Source of the DNA: Bacteroidales bacterium
GTDB taxonomy: Bacteria > Bacteroidota > Bacteroidia > Bacteroidales > UBA932
Length of the DNA stretch: 64,000 nucleotides
Assembly (NCBI GenBank): GCA_017428245.1
Contig: JAFRRF010000002.1
Location: 1 to 64,000 of the forward strand
Direction of reading: 5' to 3'
Positions 8,876 to 18,065 of this stretch are shown piece after piece. Under the pieces are notes generated by a model. The model ran no database searches. It saw only the letters and a program-made list of their open reading frames with translations, and was not told the origin of the DNA. The stretch's first letter is position 1. Each line of letters opens with the position of its first letter. Both the position numbers and the translations under genes were made by a program.

Positions 8876-9301
8876 CTACACGAATTCTTCCGGCGCGATG
8901 ATTCTGGGGCTCGTCCAATCGGGGACGAGCCCCGGCTGTATATTGAAATGTTTGGGATTATGGGTGACAAGCAGGTCACAGTTGCCTTGTGCGGCGCAGA
9001 CAGCTTGCAGGGTGTCTTCGAAGTCAGGCCCTGAAAGAAGCAGTGCTTTGTCCAGGATTGCCGCATCCATCGGGAGAACATCCACCAGGATTGAAATTTG
9101 TTTCAGTGTTGGAATCAGGATGTTCTGATTCAGCGTCTTGCGGAGGACATAGGCAATATTGGCCATTGAGAGAATGGAGGTGTGCAGGGATACTTTACCA
9201 TCGGATCCGGCTTGAAGAACTTCGAGTGCGGACTGGTAGCCGGGACGCTCCAGCAGGATATCCAGCAGGATGTTGGTGTCGAGAAAGAGGCGGGGATTCA
9301 T
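8876..9301 (-). CDS. PIN-domain toxin (VapC-like)
   Basis: Probable ribonuclease toxin of a type II toxin-antitoxin pair. The 141-residue protein begins RLFLDTNILLDILLERPGY, with the first PIN aspartate (Asp8). It continues with the central acidic cluster DFEDTLQAVCA and the last acidic strand CDLLVTHNPKHF, the usual order of a PIN active site. It overlaps the upstream antitoxin by four bases. The stop codon is four bases from the end of the convergent thioredoxin gene, so transcripts of the two may collide. Target RNA is unknown. Confidence 0.88.
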   Translation of the reverse strand: MNPRLFLDTNILLDILLERPGYQSALEVLQAGSDGKVSLHTSILSMANIAYVLRKTLNQNILIPTLKQISILVDVLPMDAAILDKALLLSGPDFEDTLQAVCAAQGNCDLLVTHNPKHFNIQPGLVPDWTSPRIIAPEEFV

Positions 9302-9564
9302 TTCGACAGGATGTATTGGAGCCGTTCGTCCGATCCGGCCTCTTCGTTCTCGATTGAATTCTTCACTACGCCGACCAGACTCAGGATTCTTGGATCGGTT
9401 ACGCCTGCCGGAACGGCCGGCTGCCGGCGTTCCGCTTCAGCTTCCAGCAGGTTCTCAATGAATTTTTTCAAAGACACACCTTCTTTTCGGGCCTGTTGTG
9501 AAAGGGCCGTAAAGACCGGCAGGTTCAAATCAATCAGTTTTCGCTTGGTGGAAGAAGTATTCAT
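9298..9564 (-). CDS. Ribbon-helix-helix-type antitoxin
   Basis: Predicted partner of the PIN toxin. The 88-residue protein starts MNTSSTKRKLIDLNLPVFTA and has a short beta strand followed by two helices (LSQQARKEGVSLKKFIENLLEAEAERR), the layout of ribbon-helix-helix/CopG-type DNA-binding proteins. An unstructured C-terminal part probably contacts the toxin. The ATG at 9564 is chosen; a frame extension upstream would run through the -7 box. Toxin and antitoxin overlap by ATGA. An AT-rich inverted repeat at the promoter (9564-9588) is the likely autoregulatory site. Identity as antitoxin rests on position and fold pattern. Confidence 0.82.
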   Translation of the reverse strand: MNTSSTKRKLIDLNLPVFTALSQQARKEGVSLKKFIENLLEAEAERRQPAVPAGVTDPRILSLVGVVKNSIENEEAGSDERLQYILSK

Positions 9565-9609
9565 ATATATTTTTTGTGCAAATATATATATTATTTGGAG
9601 ATTAATCAA
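9564..9609 (-). promoter_or_regulatory. Toxin-antitoxin promoter with operator-like inverted repeat
   Basis: Minus strand TTG (9609-9607), 20 bases, TATATTTG (9586-9579). A perfect inverted repeat TATATATTT (9564-9572) and AAATATATA (9580-9588) covers the -7 box and the region to the start codon, as expected for autorepression by the antitoxin. The leader is under ten bases. Confidence 0.6.
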
Positions 9610-9638
9610 TAACCTGACAATTAATCGGCGGAAATTGC

Positions 9639-9646
9639 TATATTTG
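9639..9646 (+). promoter_or_regulatory. -7 box of phosphatase gene promoter
   Basis: TATATTTG 21 bases before the ATG at 9667; no good -33 element (only CTG at 9614). Confidence 0.55.
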
Positions 9647-9666
9647 ACAAAAGATCCGACTCAACT

Positions 9667-10593
9667 ATGAAAAGACTTCTGCTGATTACCCTGGCGGTGC
9701 TGGCCGCCTGCTGCCTCGACGCTTCCGCTGCCCGCCCGAAAGCCAGGCACGTTATCTTTATCGGCGTGGATGGCGTATCGACGCCGGCTTTCAAGGATCC
9801 CGTCCTCCTGGGCCGGATGCCCAATATCTGGATGATGATGAACCAGGGAAGTTATACCTTGGAGAAACGTTCCGTGATGCCTTCATCATCGGCTATCAAC
9901 TGGGCTACCATTTTCAACGGCCTGCCGACCGAACAGCACGGATACGGCAATTGGAATTCTTCCAAGCCTGAGATTCCGGCCGTTCTGGACAACGGCCGGG
10001 GGATGCCCCCGACCATCTACACGCTTCTCCGCGAGCAGCGGCCGAAGGCCGAGTCGGGCTGCGTGTACAACTGGGACGGGATCGGACCGTTGATCGACAC
10101 GGCTGTGATCAACTACCATCTGTATGATCCGGGGTATCACGAACCGGAAGGCTATACGATGGAGCGTTACACGCTGGAACGGGCCGTGGAGTACATCAAG
10201 TTCCATAAACCGGTTTTCTTTACCTTTTACATCGGCGACGTGGACGAAGTGGGACACCGTGCCGGCTGGGAATCGCCGGAGTATTACGACTGTCTCGTCG
10301 AAGTCGACCGGATGGTCGGCCTCATTTTCCAGGCGGCGATGGATGCCGGGATATTCGACGACACGATCTTCGTCTTCTCGTCCGACCACGGCGGTTCCGG
10401 CAAAGGCCACGGGAAACTGGAAATGGCGCATCTGGAGACGCCTTTCATCCTGTTCGGCAAACATATCCGCGAAGGATATATCCTGGAAGAGCCGATGATG
10501 CAGTACGATCTGACGGCGACACTGGCCTACGCGCTCGGACTGAAGATCCCGAAGGCCTGGCGCGGCCGGCCGATGAAGTCTATGTTTAAATGA
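9667..10593 (+). CDS. Exported alkaline-phosphatase-superfamily phosphodiesterase
   Basis: Probable secreted nucleotide pyrophosphatase/phosphodiesterase (type I phosphodiesterase family). The 308-residue protein has a signal peptide (MKRLLLITLAVLAACCLDASA) and the metal-binding layout of the family: IFIGVDGV (first Asp), nucleophile region MPSSSAINWATIFNG, then YIGDVDEVGHRAG, FVFSSDHGGSGKGHGKLE and the late His in EMAHLETPF. The nucleophile is a serine or threonine in the NWATIFNG neighbourhood. It overlaps the following TlpA-like gene by ATGA, so the two are co-translated and may act together in the envelope. Substrate unknown. Confidence 0.9.
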   Translation: MKRLLLITLAVLAACCLDASAARPKARHVIFIGVDGVSTPAFKDPVLLGRMPNIWMMMNQGSYTLEKRSVMPSSSAINWATIFNGLPTEQHGYGNWNSSKPEIPAVLDNGRGMPPTIYTLLREQRPKAESGCVYNWDGIGPLIDTAVINYHLYDPGYHEPEGYTMERYTLERAVEYIKFHKPVFFTFYIGDVDEVGHRAGWESPEYYDCLVEVDRMVGLIFQAAMDAGIFDDTIFVFSSDHGGSGKGHGKLEMAHLETPFILFGKHIREGYILEEPMMQYDLTATLAYALGLKIPKAWRGRPMKSMFK

Positions 10594-11588
10594 TGTCCGT
10601 TATGGCGACGCGGTTTGTTATGGCGGCTGTATGCCTGGCCACCGTTGTGCTTTCCTGCGGCAGGAACGCTTACACTATCGACGGTATCTTCACGACCGAC
10701 GACGGGACGGAGGTCTATCTGATCGACCTGGACCGTAGCGACACGCTGGGCGTGACTTCGGTTCAGGACGGCAGGTTCTCCTTTACGGGCGATGTGAAAG
10801 AGCCCTGCTTCGTTTATGTGGGCCGCGAAAAGACGCGGGTCTCCCTCATTCTGGAGCCGGGCACCGTGACGGCCGACATCGACGAACGGACCACCGGCGG
10901 CACGCCGATGACCGACGCTTACAACGCCTTCCACAAACGTTTTTACGCATACAAGCGTGACCAGCGGGCCGAGAAGGCCGCGCTGACCGATTCGGTCGTC
11001 AAGGCCAACCCCGACAATCTCCTGGGCGCCGTTGCCCTGGAAGATCTCGCCCACGTCGATACGTCCGCCTTCCTGACGCTCTACCGGCAGACGGTCACCG
11101 ACCGGGTCCGCGATTTCTATCTGGTCCGAAAAGCCTTCGAGTCGATCGAACTGCAGAACAGGACGGCTGTCGGTCAGCCGTTCACGGACTACACGGTCGT
11201 CGGCGGCAATCCCGACGGCACGGATGTGAAACTTTCCGACTATGTGGGCAAAGGCAAGTATATCCTGCTCGACCACTGGGCTTCGTGGTGCGGCCCCTGC
11301 AAGGCGGAGATGCCGTATATCAAGAAAACGTGGGAAGCTTTTGCGGGCGACCGCTTCGACGTGGTGAGCGTCGCTGTCAGCGACAAGCGCGACGATACCG
11401 TCGCCGCTCTGGCCAGACTCGACATGCCCTGGCATCAGATTTTCGATGCCCAGAAGATTCCGGGTCAGTTGTACGGCATCAATGCGATTCCCCACCTGAT
11501 CCTCTTCGCGCCCGACGGCACCATCCTGAAGCGTGGCCTGCGGGGAGAGGATATCTACTCGACAATAGCTGAAATCCTAAGCGAATAG
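10590..11588 (+). CDS. TlpA-family disulfide reductase lipoprotein with DUF4369-like domain
   Basis: Probable periplasm-facing thiol-disulfide reductase. The 332-residue product has a lipobox (VLSCG, lipid on Cys23 or so) and an N-terminal beta domain of the DUF4369 type (YTIDGIFTTDDGTEVYLIDLDRSDTLG). A helical linker and a thioredoxin-like domain from about 195 follow, with WASWCGPC (Cys234, Cys237) and cis-proline AIPHLIL. It begins inside the last codons of the phosphatase gene (four-base overlap). Several Met codons lie near the start; the first keeps the overlap, and MATRFVMAAVCLATVVLSC is the likely functional signal. Confidence 0.92.
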   Translation: MMSVMATRFVMAAVCLATVVLSCGRNAYTIDGIFTTDDGTEVYLIDLDRSDTLGVTSVQDGRFSFTGDVKEPCFVYVGREKTRVSLILEPGTVTADIDERTTGGTPMTDAYNAFHKRFYAYKRDQRAEKAALTDSVVKANPDNLLGAVALEDLAHVDTSAFLTLYRQTVTDRVRDFYLVRKAFESIELQNRTAVGQPFTDYTVVGGNPDGTDVKLSDYVGKGKYILLDHWASWCGPCKAEMPYIKKTWEAFAGDRFDVVSVAVSDKRDDTVAALARLDMPWHQIFDAQKIPGQLYGINAIPHLILFAPDGTILKRGLRGEDIYSTIAEILSE

Positions 11589-11599
11589 CCTGCTGAGCG

Positions 11600-13801
11600 T
11601 TACAGCGAGCGCAGCGAGACGGCGAAGCCGCCCGAGCGGGCCATCCGCAAGTTCAGGACCGTGGAGGAATCCACGGTCTGTTTCGTGATGGTATAGGCCT
11701 GCGGGTTGGTCTCGAAATCGGCGTCGGGCGCATCGGCGTAGATGGTGGCTTCATATTGCAGGCCGGGTTGCAGGAAGTCCAGTTTTACGGAAAACTCCCG
11801 GGCGTTCTCGTCGGTGATGCCGCCCACGTACCATACGTCGTGCAGGTGACCGTCCTTGTAAACGAAATCATATACGCTGGAATGGCCGCTGAGCCGGCCC
11901 GAATTGAGCGTAGCCGTTTTCGGATGCCGGGCCGTGATGATGTAGGCGCCGGGCTCGGCTTCCAGGTACAGGCTCTTGTCCCAGTCGACGGCCACGTCCT
12001 TGATGAACTGGAAGGCGTCCATAAAGCGGGCGTAGTTTTCGGGAAGGTCGGCCGCCATCTGGAGCGGCGAATAGAAGGTCACGTAGAGGCCCAGCTGGTT
12101 GCAGAGCGTGTGCCGCATCTTCTGCGGGTCATCGGGGTTGACCTTTGCAATGTCCATCTCGAAAATACCGGGCGTGAAGTCCATCGGGCCGCCCTGCTGC
12201 CGGGTGAACGGCAGGATGGTGGTGTGGCCGGGCTCGATGATGCTCCGGAACTCATTGCCCATGGCGCTCTCGTTGCCGATCATGTTGGGCCAGGTCCGGC
12301 ACAGGCCGGTAGGCCGCACGGCTTCGTGGGCGTCGACCATGATGTGATGCTTCGCGGCCTCGACGATGGCGTAGTGGTAGTGGTTGTTGATCGGCTGGCT
12401 GTAGTGGTGCTCGCCGTAAGGGATGATCGCGCCCACGTAGCCGCTCTTGACCGCATCGTAGCCGTATTGGTTCATCAGCGTATAGGCCTGCTCCATCCAA
12501 CGCTCATAATTGAGCGTGGACGAGGAACTCTCGTGGTGCATGATCAGCCGGATGCCTTTCTGGTGGGCATACTGGTTGAGCGCGGGCAGGTCGAAATCGG
12601 GATATGGGGTGAGGAAGTCGAAGACGAAATCCTTCTGGCAGCCGTACCAGTCTTCCCATCCTATGTTCCAGCCTTCGATCAGCAGGGCATCGAAACCGTT
12701 CTCCGCGGCAAAATCGATATACCGGCGCACGTTTTCGTTGTTCGCACCGTGCCTGCCGTGCGGCTTGGCGTGCTCATAGTCCGTCACGCCCAGCTGGACC
12801 GAAGGATAGTCGCTCGTATAGGACCAGTGGCTCTTTCCGGTAATCATCTCCCACCACACGCCCATATACTTGACGGGATGGATCCAGCTTACGTCGTCGA
12901 TCGCGCAAGGCTCGTTGAGGTTCAGGATGAGCCGTGACGCCAGCACTTCCGGGGCACTTTCGCAGACCATCACGGTACGCCAGGGCGTCTTGCAAGGTGC
13001 CTGCAGGCGGCCTTTCACGCCTTCCGCGTCGGGCGTCAGGTTGGCGCGCAGCACGTGGTCCTTTTCGCCCCAGTCGAGGTGCAGGGTGGGGTAGTCGAGC
13101 GTGGCGGCTTCGTGGATGTTGAGATACAGGCCTTTGTCGGTCTTCAGCTGCAGGGCGGTCTGGACGCCCGTGGGAGAAGACTGGACCCGCGGCCAGCCTC
13201 CTTTCGCGCGCACGGAATCGCTCGCGGTCCGGACCTCGGACAACCTGGATTCCGTAGGGCAGAATTCCTGGATGTCATAATCACCCGGCACCCACCAGGC
13301 CGTCGGATCCTCTGTCAGGGCGAATTCCGTCAATTCTTCCCGGACCTTGAAATAGGTGAGTTTGTTCTCAAGCGGGAACTCGTAGCGGAAACCCAGGCCG
13401 TCGTCATAGAGCCGGAAGCGGATGTCCATGGCCTCGCCCGATTCCTTGCGGAGATTCACCAGCAGTTCGTTGTAATGATTGCGGATCTGCGCTTCTTCGC
13501 CCCAGACCGGTTCCCAGGTCTCGTCGAAAGAATCGAAGGAGGTTCCGCATAGGGTGAATCCCCGGTCCAGGCTCTCCCGTTCGAGGAGAGCGAATCCCAG
13601 GCGGGAGGGCAGGATGACAGCATCGCTGTGGCGGGAGAGGCTGTACTCCGGCACACCGTCAACCAGTGCAAACTTCAGTTCCAGCCTCGCGTCCGGACTG
13701 AGGAGCACGATGGCGTCGGCAGGCAGGTTCTCGTTCTTGTGGGTGCAGGCGCCGAGGAGGAGCAGCGCAGTCAGAGTCAGCAGGAGACGAAAAGTTTTCA
13801 T
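11600..13801 (-). CDS. Glycoside hydrolase family 97 lipoprotein
   Basis: Probable alpha-glycosidase of the SusB type, acting on oligosaccharides in the periplasm. The 733-residue protein has a lipobox (LLLLGACTHK), an N-terminal beta-sandwich (to about 290), a TIM barrel with GVWWEMITGKSHW, FDALLIEGWNIGWEDWYG, IRLIMHHESSS and VDAHEAVRPTGLCRTWPNM, and a C-terminal beta domain. Where retaining GH97 enzymes carry a nucleophile aspartate this protein reads AVKSGYVG, so an inverting SusB-like mechanism is more likely; the glutamates in VDAHEAVRP and GNEFRS are candidates. The start overlaps the aroK stop by four bases. No SusC/SusD pair is nearby. Confidence 0.93.
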   Translation of the reverse strand: MKTFRLLLTLTALLLLGACTHKNENLPADAIVLLSPDARLELKFALVDGVPEYSLSRHSDAVILPSRLGFALLERESLDRGFTLCGTSFDSFDETWEPVWGEEAQIRNHYNELLVNLRKESGEAMDIRFRLYDDGLGFRYEFPLENKLTYFKVREELTEFALTEDPTAWWVPGDYDIQEFCPTESRLSEVRTASDSVRAKGGWPRVQSSPTGVQTALQLKTDKGLYLNIHEAATLDYPTLHLDWGEKDHVLRANLTPDAEGVKGRLQAPCKTPWRTVMVCESAPEVLASRLILNLNEPCAIDDVSWIHPVKYMGVWWEMITGKSHWSYTSDYPSVQLGVTDYEHAKPHGRHGANNENVRRYIDFAAENGFDALLIEGWNIGWEDWYGCQKDFVFDFLTPYPDFDLPALNQYAHQKGIRLIMHHESSSSTLNYERWMEQAYTLMNQYGYDAVKSGYVGAIIPYGEHHYSQPINNHYHYAIVEAAKHHIMVDAHEAVRPTGLCRTWPNMIGNESAMGNEFRSIIEPGHTTILPFTRQQGGPMDFTPGIFEMDIAKVNPDDPQKMRHTLCNQLGLYVTFYSPLQMAADLPENYARFMDAFQFIKDVAVDWDKSLYLEAEPGAYIITARHPKTATLNSGRLSGHSSVYDFVYKDGHLHDVWYVGGITDENAREFSVKLDFLQPGLQYEATIYADAPDADFETNPQAYTITKQTVDSSTVLNLRMARSGGFAVSLRSL

Positions 13802-14298
13802 AGTGATTGGATGAGGGTGGACAAATCTGTGATGACCTGTTCGTAATCGGTTGATTCGATGGGGAATATAATGTCGGCTGCGGCAGCGTACAGGGGCCGT
13901 CGCGCATCGTACAGGGCCCGGATGCCTTCAGTCGGCAGGCCTTTGACCACCGGCCTTTCGGCGTTTTCGATTTCCCGGAGGATGATGTCGAACGAAGTGT
14001 CGAGCCAGATGAGCGTGGCGTGCTCCTTCAGCAGATGCAGATTCTCCTCGCGCAGGATGGTACCGCCGCCGAGGGCCAGCACGGTATCGTGTTCCGCCGC
14101 AAGCGCCTCGTCGAGCATCTGCGATTCAATCTCGCGGAAGCGCCCCTCACCGCCGGCAGCGAAAATCTCCGCCGGCGTCCCGTGCCGGGCCGCAATCAGC
14201 TCGTCGAGATCCACGAACGCCCACCCGAGCCGCTCCGCCGCCGCCCGTCCGAACGTCGTCTTCCCGCTCGCCATAAATCCTGTCAGTGCTACAATCAT
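13798..14298 (-). CDS. aroK: Shikimate kinase
   Basis: Phosphorylates shikimate at the 3-hydroxyl with ATP. The 166-residue protein begins with the P-loop (LTGFMASGKTTFG) and has the shikimate-binding DLDELIAARHG with the family Asp, the Arg in FREIESQML, the GGGTILRE loop, and the lid region ENAERPVVKGL. Length is typical. It heads a two-gene leftward unit with the GH97 gene, which is an unusual pairing. No clear promoter is visible upstream; the parC terminator lies 40 bases away. Confidence 0.95.
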   Translation of the reverse strand: MIVALTGFMASGKTTFGRAAAERLGWAFVDLDELIAARHGTPAEIFAAGGEGRFREIESQMLDEALAAEHDTVLALGGGTILREENLHLLKEHATLIWLDTSFDIILREIENAERPVVKGLPTEGIRALYDARRPLYAAAADIIFPIESTDYEQVITDLSTLIQSL

Positions 14299-14337
14299 GT
14301 GGCAGATAAATATCTGGTTTTCAGTTAATTCCTGAAA

Positions 14338-14393
14338 ATCGTGTGCGTAAAAACGCGCACACGATTCTTTGTATATCGCTGATAATCAACGCA
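14338..14393 (-). terminator. parC terminator with conserved flanking motif
   Basis: Perfect 10-base stem ATCGTGTGCG (14338-14347) and CGCACACGAT (14356-14365). Read on the minus strand, just after the parC stop, it is preceded by TTGATTATCAGCGATAT, which matches a motif before the 21.1-kb terminator at all but one base. Confidence 0.7.
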
Positions 14394-14407
14394 GTAAGCG
14401 CCACGGT

Positions 14408-17164
14408 CTAAAACAACGTCGGTTCGGTAGGGTTGCTCCAGTTCGGCTCGGCGGGGGTTTCGGTGCCGATATCGGGGACTGATGCCGTGTCAGGCTCTTC
14501 AGGGGTGTCAGGCTCTTCCGGCAGTTCGGGCTCTTCTTTCACCAGCGGTTCCACGAACTGCACGGACTTGACCTCCAGCGAAGATACCTTCTTTCCCTTG
14601 GCACGGAAACCCTTCTTGCCGATAAACTGTTCCACGTCGATCCGTTCCGGTTCCCTGCCGGCATTTTTCCCCTTGAAGGTGACCTCCAGCTGCGGCCAGC
14701 GGTCTTCGCTCAGTCCCAGCATCTTCGAACCTTTGCCGTCGGCGATGTAACTTACTGCTATGCCGTTGTTCGGCTCGAAACAGAAACGTTTGATATAGAA
14801 TGCCTTAGCCGGTCCGTCGTAATACAGGGCGGAAAATACCTTCTCGGGATCGAACTTCTCGACCCGCATAATGTCGCCCTGGAAATGCGTACTCAGGTCG
14901 AAACCGGTCGTATAATAGGAACCGTCCTTGCACAGGACCAGGATCTGGTCGCCTTCCGAGAATTCGCCCAGATACAGGCCGCGGCCCGCATCGTTGAGAC
15001 GGTAGATATCTTCGTCGAGCCAGATCTGCTTGCCGGCGAGCGTGGATACACCCTTGGCCTTCAATGTGATGCGCTGGATGGAGTTCTTGCTCGTGACCAC
15101 GTTGCCCCGGGACGTGCGCCCCTTGATGGCCAGATCGGCGAAATTGTACTCATCCACCAGTTTCTTGAGTTTCGGACGCGGCCGGTACTGGACGCGGAGC
15201 ACCTCCGCCTCGCCGTTGCTGTTGGCCGTGAACCAGAGTACCGTAGAACCCGGCTTGCCGAGGGTCAGGTCGTACTCCTTGTCGCGCGTGATGCCGGTGA
15301 TGGCGAAGCGCTTGGCATAATACACGCCGCCCGGTTTTCCGTCGCGGTACACCACGTTGTAGACCGTGCGCTCGTCTTTCCGGTTGAACACGGCCGCGTG
15401 GATGATGTCTTTCCCGATGAACGCCTTGTCCTTGACCTTCGTGACCAGATACTTTCCGTTCTTCATGAAGACCACGATTTCGGCGATGTCCGAACAGTCG
15501 CAGATGTATTCCGCCCCGTCGATCTTCTTGGGATCGGTGCCTACGAAGCCGTCGGCCTTGTTGGCGTAGAGCTTGGCATTGAGGGTGATGACCTTCTCGG
15601 CCTGGATATTCTCGAAGGTGGAGATCTCGGTCTTGCGCGGGAAACGGGCGCCGTACTTGCGCTTGAGCTGCTGGAAGTAGCGGATCGTGAATTCGGTCAG
15701 GTGCTCCAGATTGTTCTTCACTTCTTCGATGTCGGCCTCGATGCCGCGGATTCTCTCCTCGGCGGCCTTGATGTCGAAACGGGAAATCTTCCGCACCGGC
15801 TTTTCAACCAGTTTGGCGATGTCTTCCGGCGTGATGGGCCGCCGCAGCAGGTGCTGGTACTTGCCCATCTCGCGCTCCACGTCTTTCAGCTGCTCCTCCC
15901 AGGAGGCTGCGTCGTTCTCGAGGATGCGGTACACCTTCTGTTCGAAGAAGATCTTTTCGAGGCTCGACCAGTGCCAGTCGCCTTCCAGTTCGTCGAGCAG
16001 GATCTGCAGCTCCTGCTGGAAGAGATCGCGTGTGTGCGAGGCATTGTAGCGCAGGATCTCGTCCACACCCATAAAATGCGGCTTGCGGTCCATGATCACG
16101 CAGGCATTGGGAGAGAGGGCGATCTCGCAATTGGTGAAGGCATACAGCGCGTCGATGGTCTTGTCGGGCGACACCTCGTTCTGGAGCGTGATGTTGATCT
16201 CCACGCCGCTGCTGCTCATATCATCGACCTTCTTGATCTTGATCTTGCCCTTGTCGTTTGCCTTGATGATCGAGTCGATCAGGCTCTCGGTCGTCTGGCC
16301 GTACGGGATCTCGGTGATTGTGAGCGTACGCTTGTCGGTCTTGACGATACGAGCGCGGATCTTGACCTTTCCGCCGCGCAGGCCGTTGTTGTAACGCGAA
16401 CAGTCGATCAGGCCGCCGGTAGGGAAGTCGGGATAGAGTTCGAAGTCCTTGCCGCGGAGGGCCGCGATGCAGGCGTCGAGCAGTTCATTGAAGTTGTGCG
16501 GCAGGATCTTGACCGCCAGGCCCACGGCGATGCCGTCGGTGCCCTGTGCGAGCAGGAGCGGGAACTTCATCGGCAGGACGACCGGCTCCTGGTTCGTCCC
16601 GTCGTAGGAAGGTACCCATTCCGTTATCTTCTTGTTGAAGGCGACTTCGAGGGCGAACTTGCTCAGACGGGCCTCGATATATCGCGAAGCGGCAGCCGCG
16701 TCGCCGGTGAAGATGTTGCCCCAGTTGCCCTGGGTGTCCACCAGATATTCCTTCTGGCCCAGGCCCACGAGCGCGTCCTTGATCGAGGCGTCACCGTGCG
16801 GGTGGTATTTCATCGTGTCGCCCACGATGCCGGCCACCTTGTGGTAATGGCCGTCCTCGACTTTGTGCATCGCGTGCAGGATGCGGCGCTGCACCGGCTT
16901 GAGACCGTCTTCGATATGGGGGACGGCGCGGTCGAGGATCACATAGGAGGCATAGTCGAGGAACCAGTCCCGGTACATGCCGGAAAGCTTGTATTTGTTC
17001 TCGCCTTCGGCAACCAGTCTGTCGTATTTGCCGAAGGCGGTCTCGTCGACCGAATCTTCGTCAACGATCTGATCCGCGTCCTCTTCTTCGGGAATCTCTT
17101 CTTCCAGCTCTTCCAGTTCGTCGTTCTCGTCGTCTTCTTTCATTTCACTGAATCCTTTAGTCAA
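14408..17164 (-). CDS. parC: DNA topoisomerase IV subunit A
   Basis: Breaks and rejoins DNA to unlink chromosomes, together with ParE. The 918-residue protein has an acidic N-terminal extension (about 1-45), the winged-helix core with HPHGDASIKDALVGLGQ (121-137) and the catalytic tyrosine in AAASRYIEAR (Tyr162). A coiled-coil gate domain (about 390-500) and a beta-pinwheel-like C-terminal domain (520-860) follow, then a Pro/Glu/Thr-rich tail. The absence of a GyrA box and the context with era fit ParC rather than GyrA in Bacteroidetes. The start overlaps the era stop by eight bases; MKEDDEN eight codons in is an alternative start. No parE in the window. Confidence 0.93.
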   Translation of the reverse strand: MTKGFSEMKEDDENDELEELEEEIPEEEDADQIVDEDSVDETAFGKYDRLVAEGENKYKLSGMYRDWFLDYASYVILDRAVPHIEDGLKPVQRRILHAMHKVEDGHYHKVAGIVGDTMKYHPHGDASIKDALVGLGQKEYLVDTQGNWGNIFTGDAAAASRYIEARLSKFALEVAFNKKITEWVPSYDGTNQEPVVLPMKFPLLLAQGTDGIAVGLAVKILPHNFNELLDACIAALRGKDFELYPDFPTGGLIDCSRYNNGLRGGKVKIRARIVKTDKRTLTITEIPYGQTTESLIDSIIKANDKGKIKIKKVDDMSSSGVEINITLQNEVSPDKTIDALYAFTNCEIALSPNACVIMDRKPHFMGVDEILRYNASHTRDLFQQELQILLDELEGDWHWSSLEKIFFEQKVYRILENDAASWEEQLKDVEREMGKYQHLLRRPITPEDIAKLVEKPVRKISRFDIKAAEERIRGIEADIEEVKNNLEHLTEFTIRYFQQLKRKYGARFPRKTEISTFENIQAEKVITLNAKLYANKADGFVGTDPKKIDGAEYICDCSDIAEIVVFMKNGKYLVTKVKDKAFIGKDIIHAAVFNRKDERTVYNVVYRDGKPGGVYYAKRFAITGITRDKEYDLTLGKPGSTVLWFTANSNGEAEVLRVQYRPRPKLKKLVDEYNFADLAIKGRTSRGNVVTSKNSIQRITLKAKGVSTLAGKQIWLDEDIYRLNDAGRGLYLGEFSEGDQILVLCKDGSYYTTGFDLSTHFQGDIMRVEKFDPEKVFSALYYDGPAKAFYIKRFCFEPNNGIAVSYIADGKGSKMLGLSEDRWPQLEVTFKGKNAGREPERIDVEQFIGKKGFRAKGKKVSSLEVKSVQFVEPLVKEEPELPEEPDTPEEPDTASVPDIGTETPAEPNWSNPTEPTLF

Positions 17165-18065
17165 GTATGTATCCGAATTGTCTGAGTTTCTTCTTGTCTT
17201 CGCGCCAGTCGGGCTCCACCTTCACGAAAACCTGCAGGAACACTTTCTTCTGGAAGAAATGCTCCATTTCCAGCCGGGCCTGCGTGGCCACGCGTTTGAG
17301 GGCGCTGCCGCCCTTGCCGATGATGATCGCTTTCTGGGAGTCGCGCATCACGTTGATCACGGCGCCGATGTCGTAGCGGACCTCGCCTTCCTTGAACCGT
17401 TCGATGACGACCTCGGTGCAGTAGGGAATCTCCTTGTCGTAGTTTTCGAGGATCTTTTCCCGGATGATTTCCGAGGCGAAGAAGCGCATGCTCTTGTCGG
17501 TGAACTGTTCCTTGTCATACCACGGCGGGCTGACGGGCAGTTTGGCCAGGATCGCCTCGAAAATGTTCTCGAGGTTGAATTTCTCCCGGGCCGAGGCGGG
17601 GAAGATCTCAGCGTTGGGCACGAGGGCCTTCCACTCCTCCATCAGCCCGAGTACGGTGGCCTGGTCGCTCAGGTCGATCTTGTTGAGTACGATGAGCACG
17701 GGGCAGGTGAGCTGGCGGAGTTTCTCGACATAGGCCTCGTTCTTGTCTTTTTTCTCCACTACGTCGGTAACGTAGAGGATGATGTCGGCGTCGCCGATGG
17801 CCGTGTCCACGAAGTCGAGCATGCTCTGTTGCAGGGCATAACTGGGCTTGAGGATGCCCGGCGTGTCGGAATAGACGATCTGCCAGTCCTCGCCGTTGAC
17901 GATGCCCATGATGCGGTGGCGCGTGGTCTGTGCCTTGGCCGTTACGATAGAAAGATTCTCGCCCACCAGGGCGTTCATCAGTGTCGATTTGCCGACATTC
18001 GGGTTGCCGATGATGTTGACGAACCCGGCCCGATGCTGTTTCGGGGTCTTGTTTTCCGCAGCCAT
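17157..18065 (-). CDS. era: GTPase Era
   Basis: Ras-like GTPase that binds 16S rRNA and helps assemble the 30S subunit. The 302-residue protein shows G1 NIIGNPNVGKSTLM, G2 with AQTTRHRIMGI, G3 YSDTPGI, and G4 LNKIDL. The C-terminal KH domain carries the RNA-binding loop IGKGGSALKRVATQAR. Length and order are exactly those of Era. It is the middle gene of rluB-era-parC; rluB stop and era start share one base (TAATG), and parC overlaps the end, so all three are translationally coupled. Confidence 0.98.
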   Translation of the reverse strand: MAAENKTPKQHRAGFVNIIGNPNVGKSTLMNALVGENLSIVTAKAQTTRHRIMGIVNGEDWQIVYSDTPGILKPSYALQQSMLDFVDTAIGDADIILYVTDVVEKKDKNEAYVEKLRQLTCPVLIVLNKIDLSDQATVLGLMEEWKALVPNAEIFPASAREKFNLENIFEAILAKLPVSPPWYDKEQFTDKSMRFFASEIIREKILENYDKEIPYCTEVVIERFKEGEVRYDIGAVINVMRDSQKAIIIGKGGSALKRVATQARLEMEHFFQKKVFLQVFVKVEPDWREDKKKLRQFGYILD

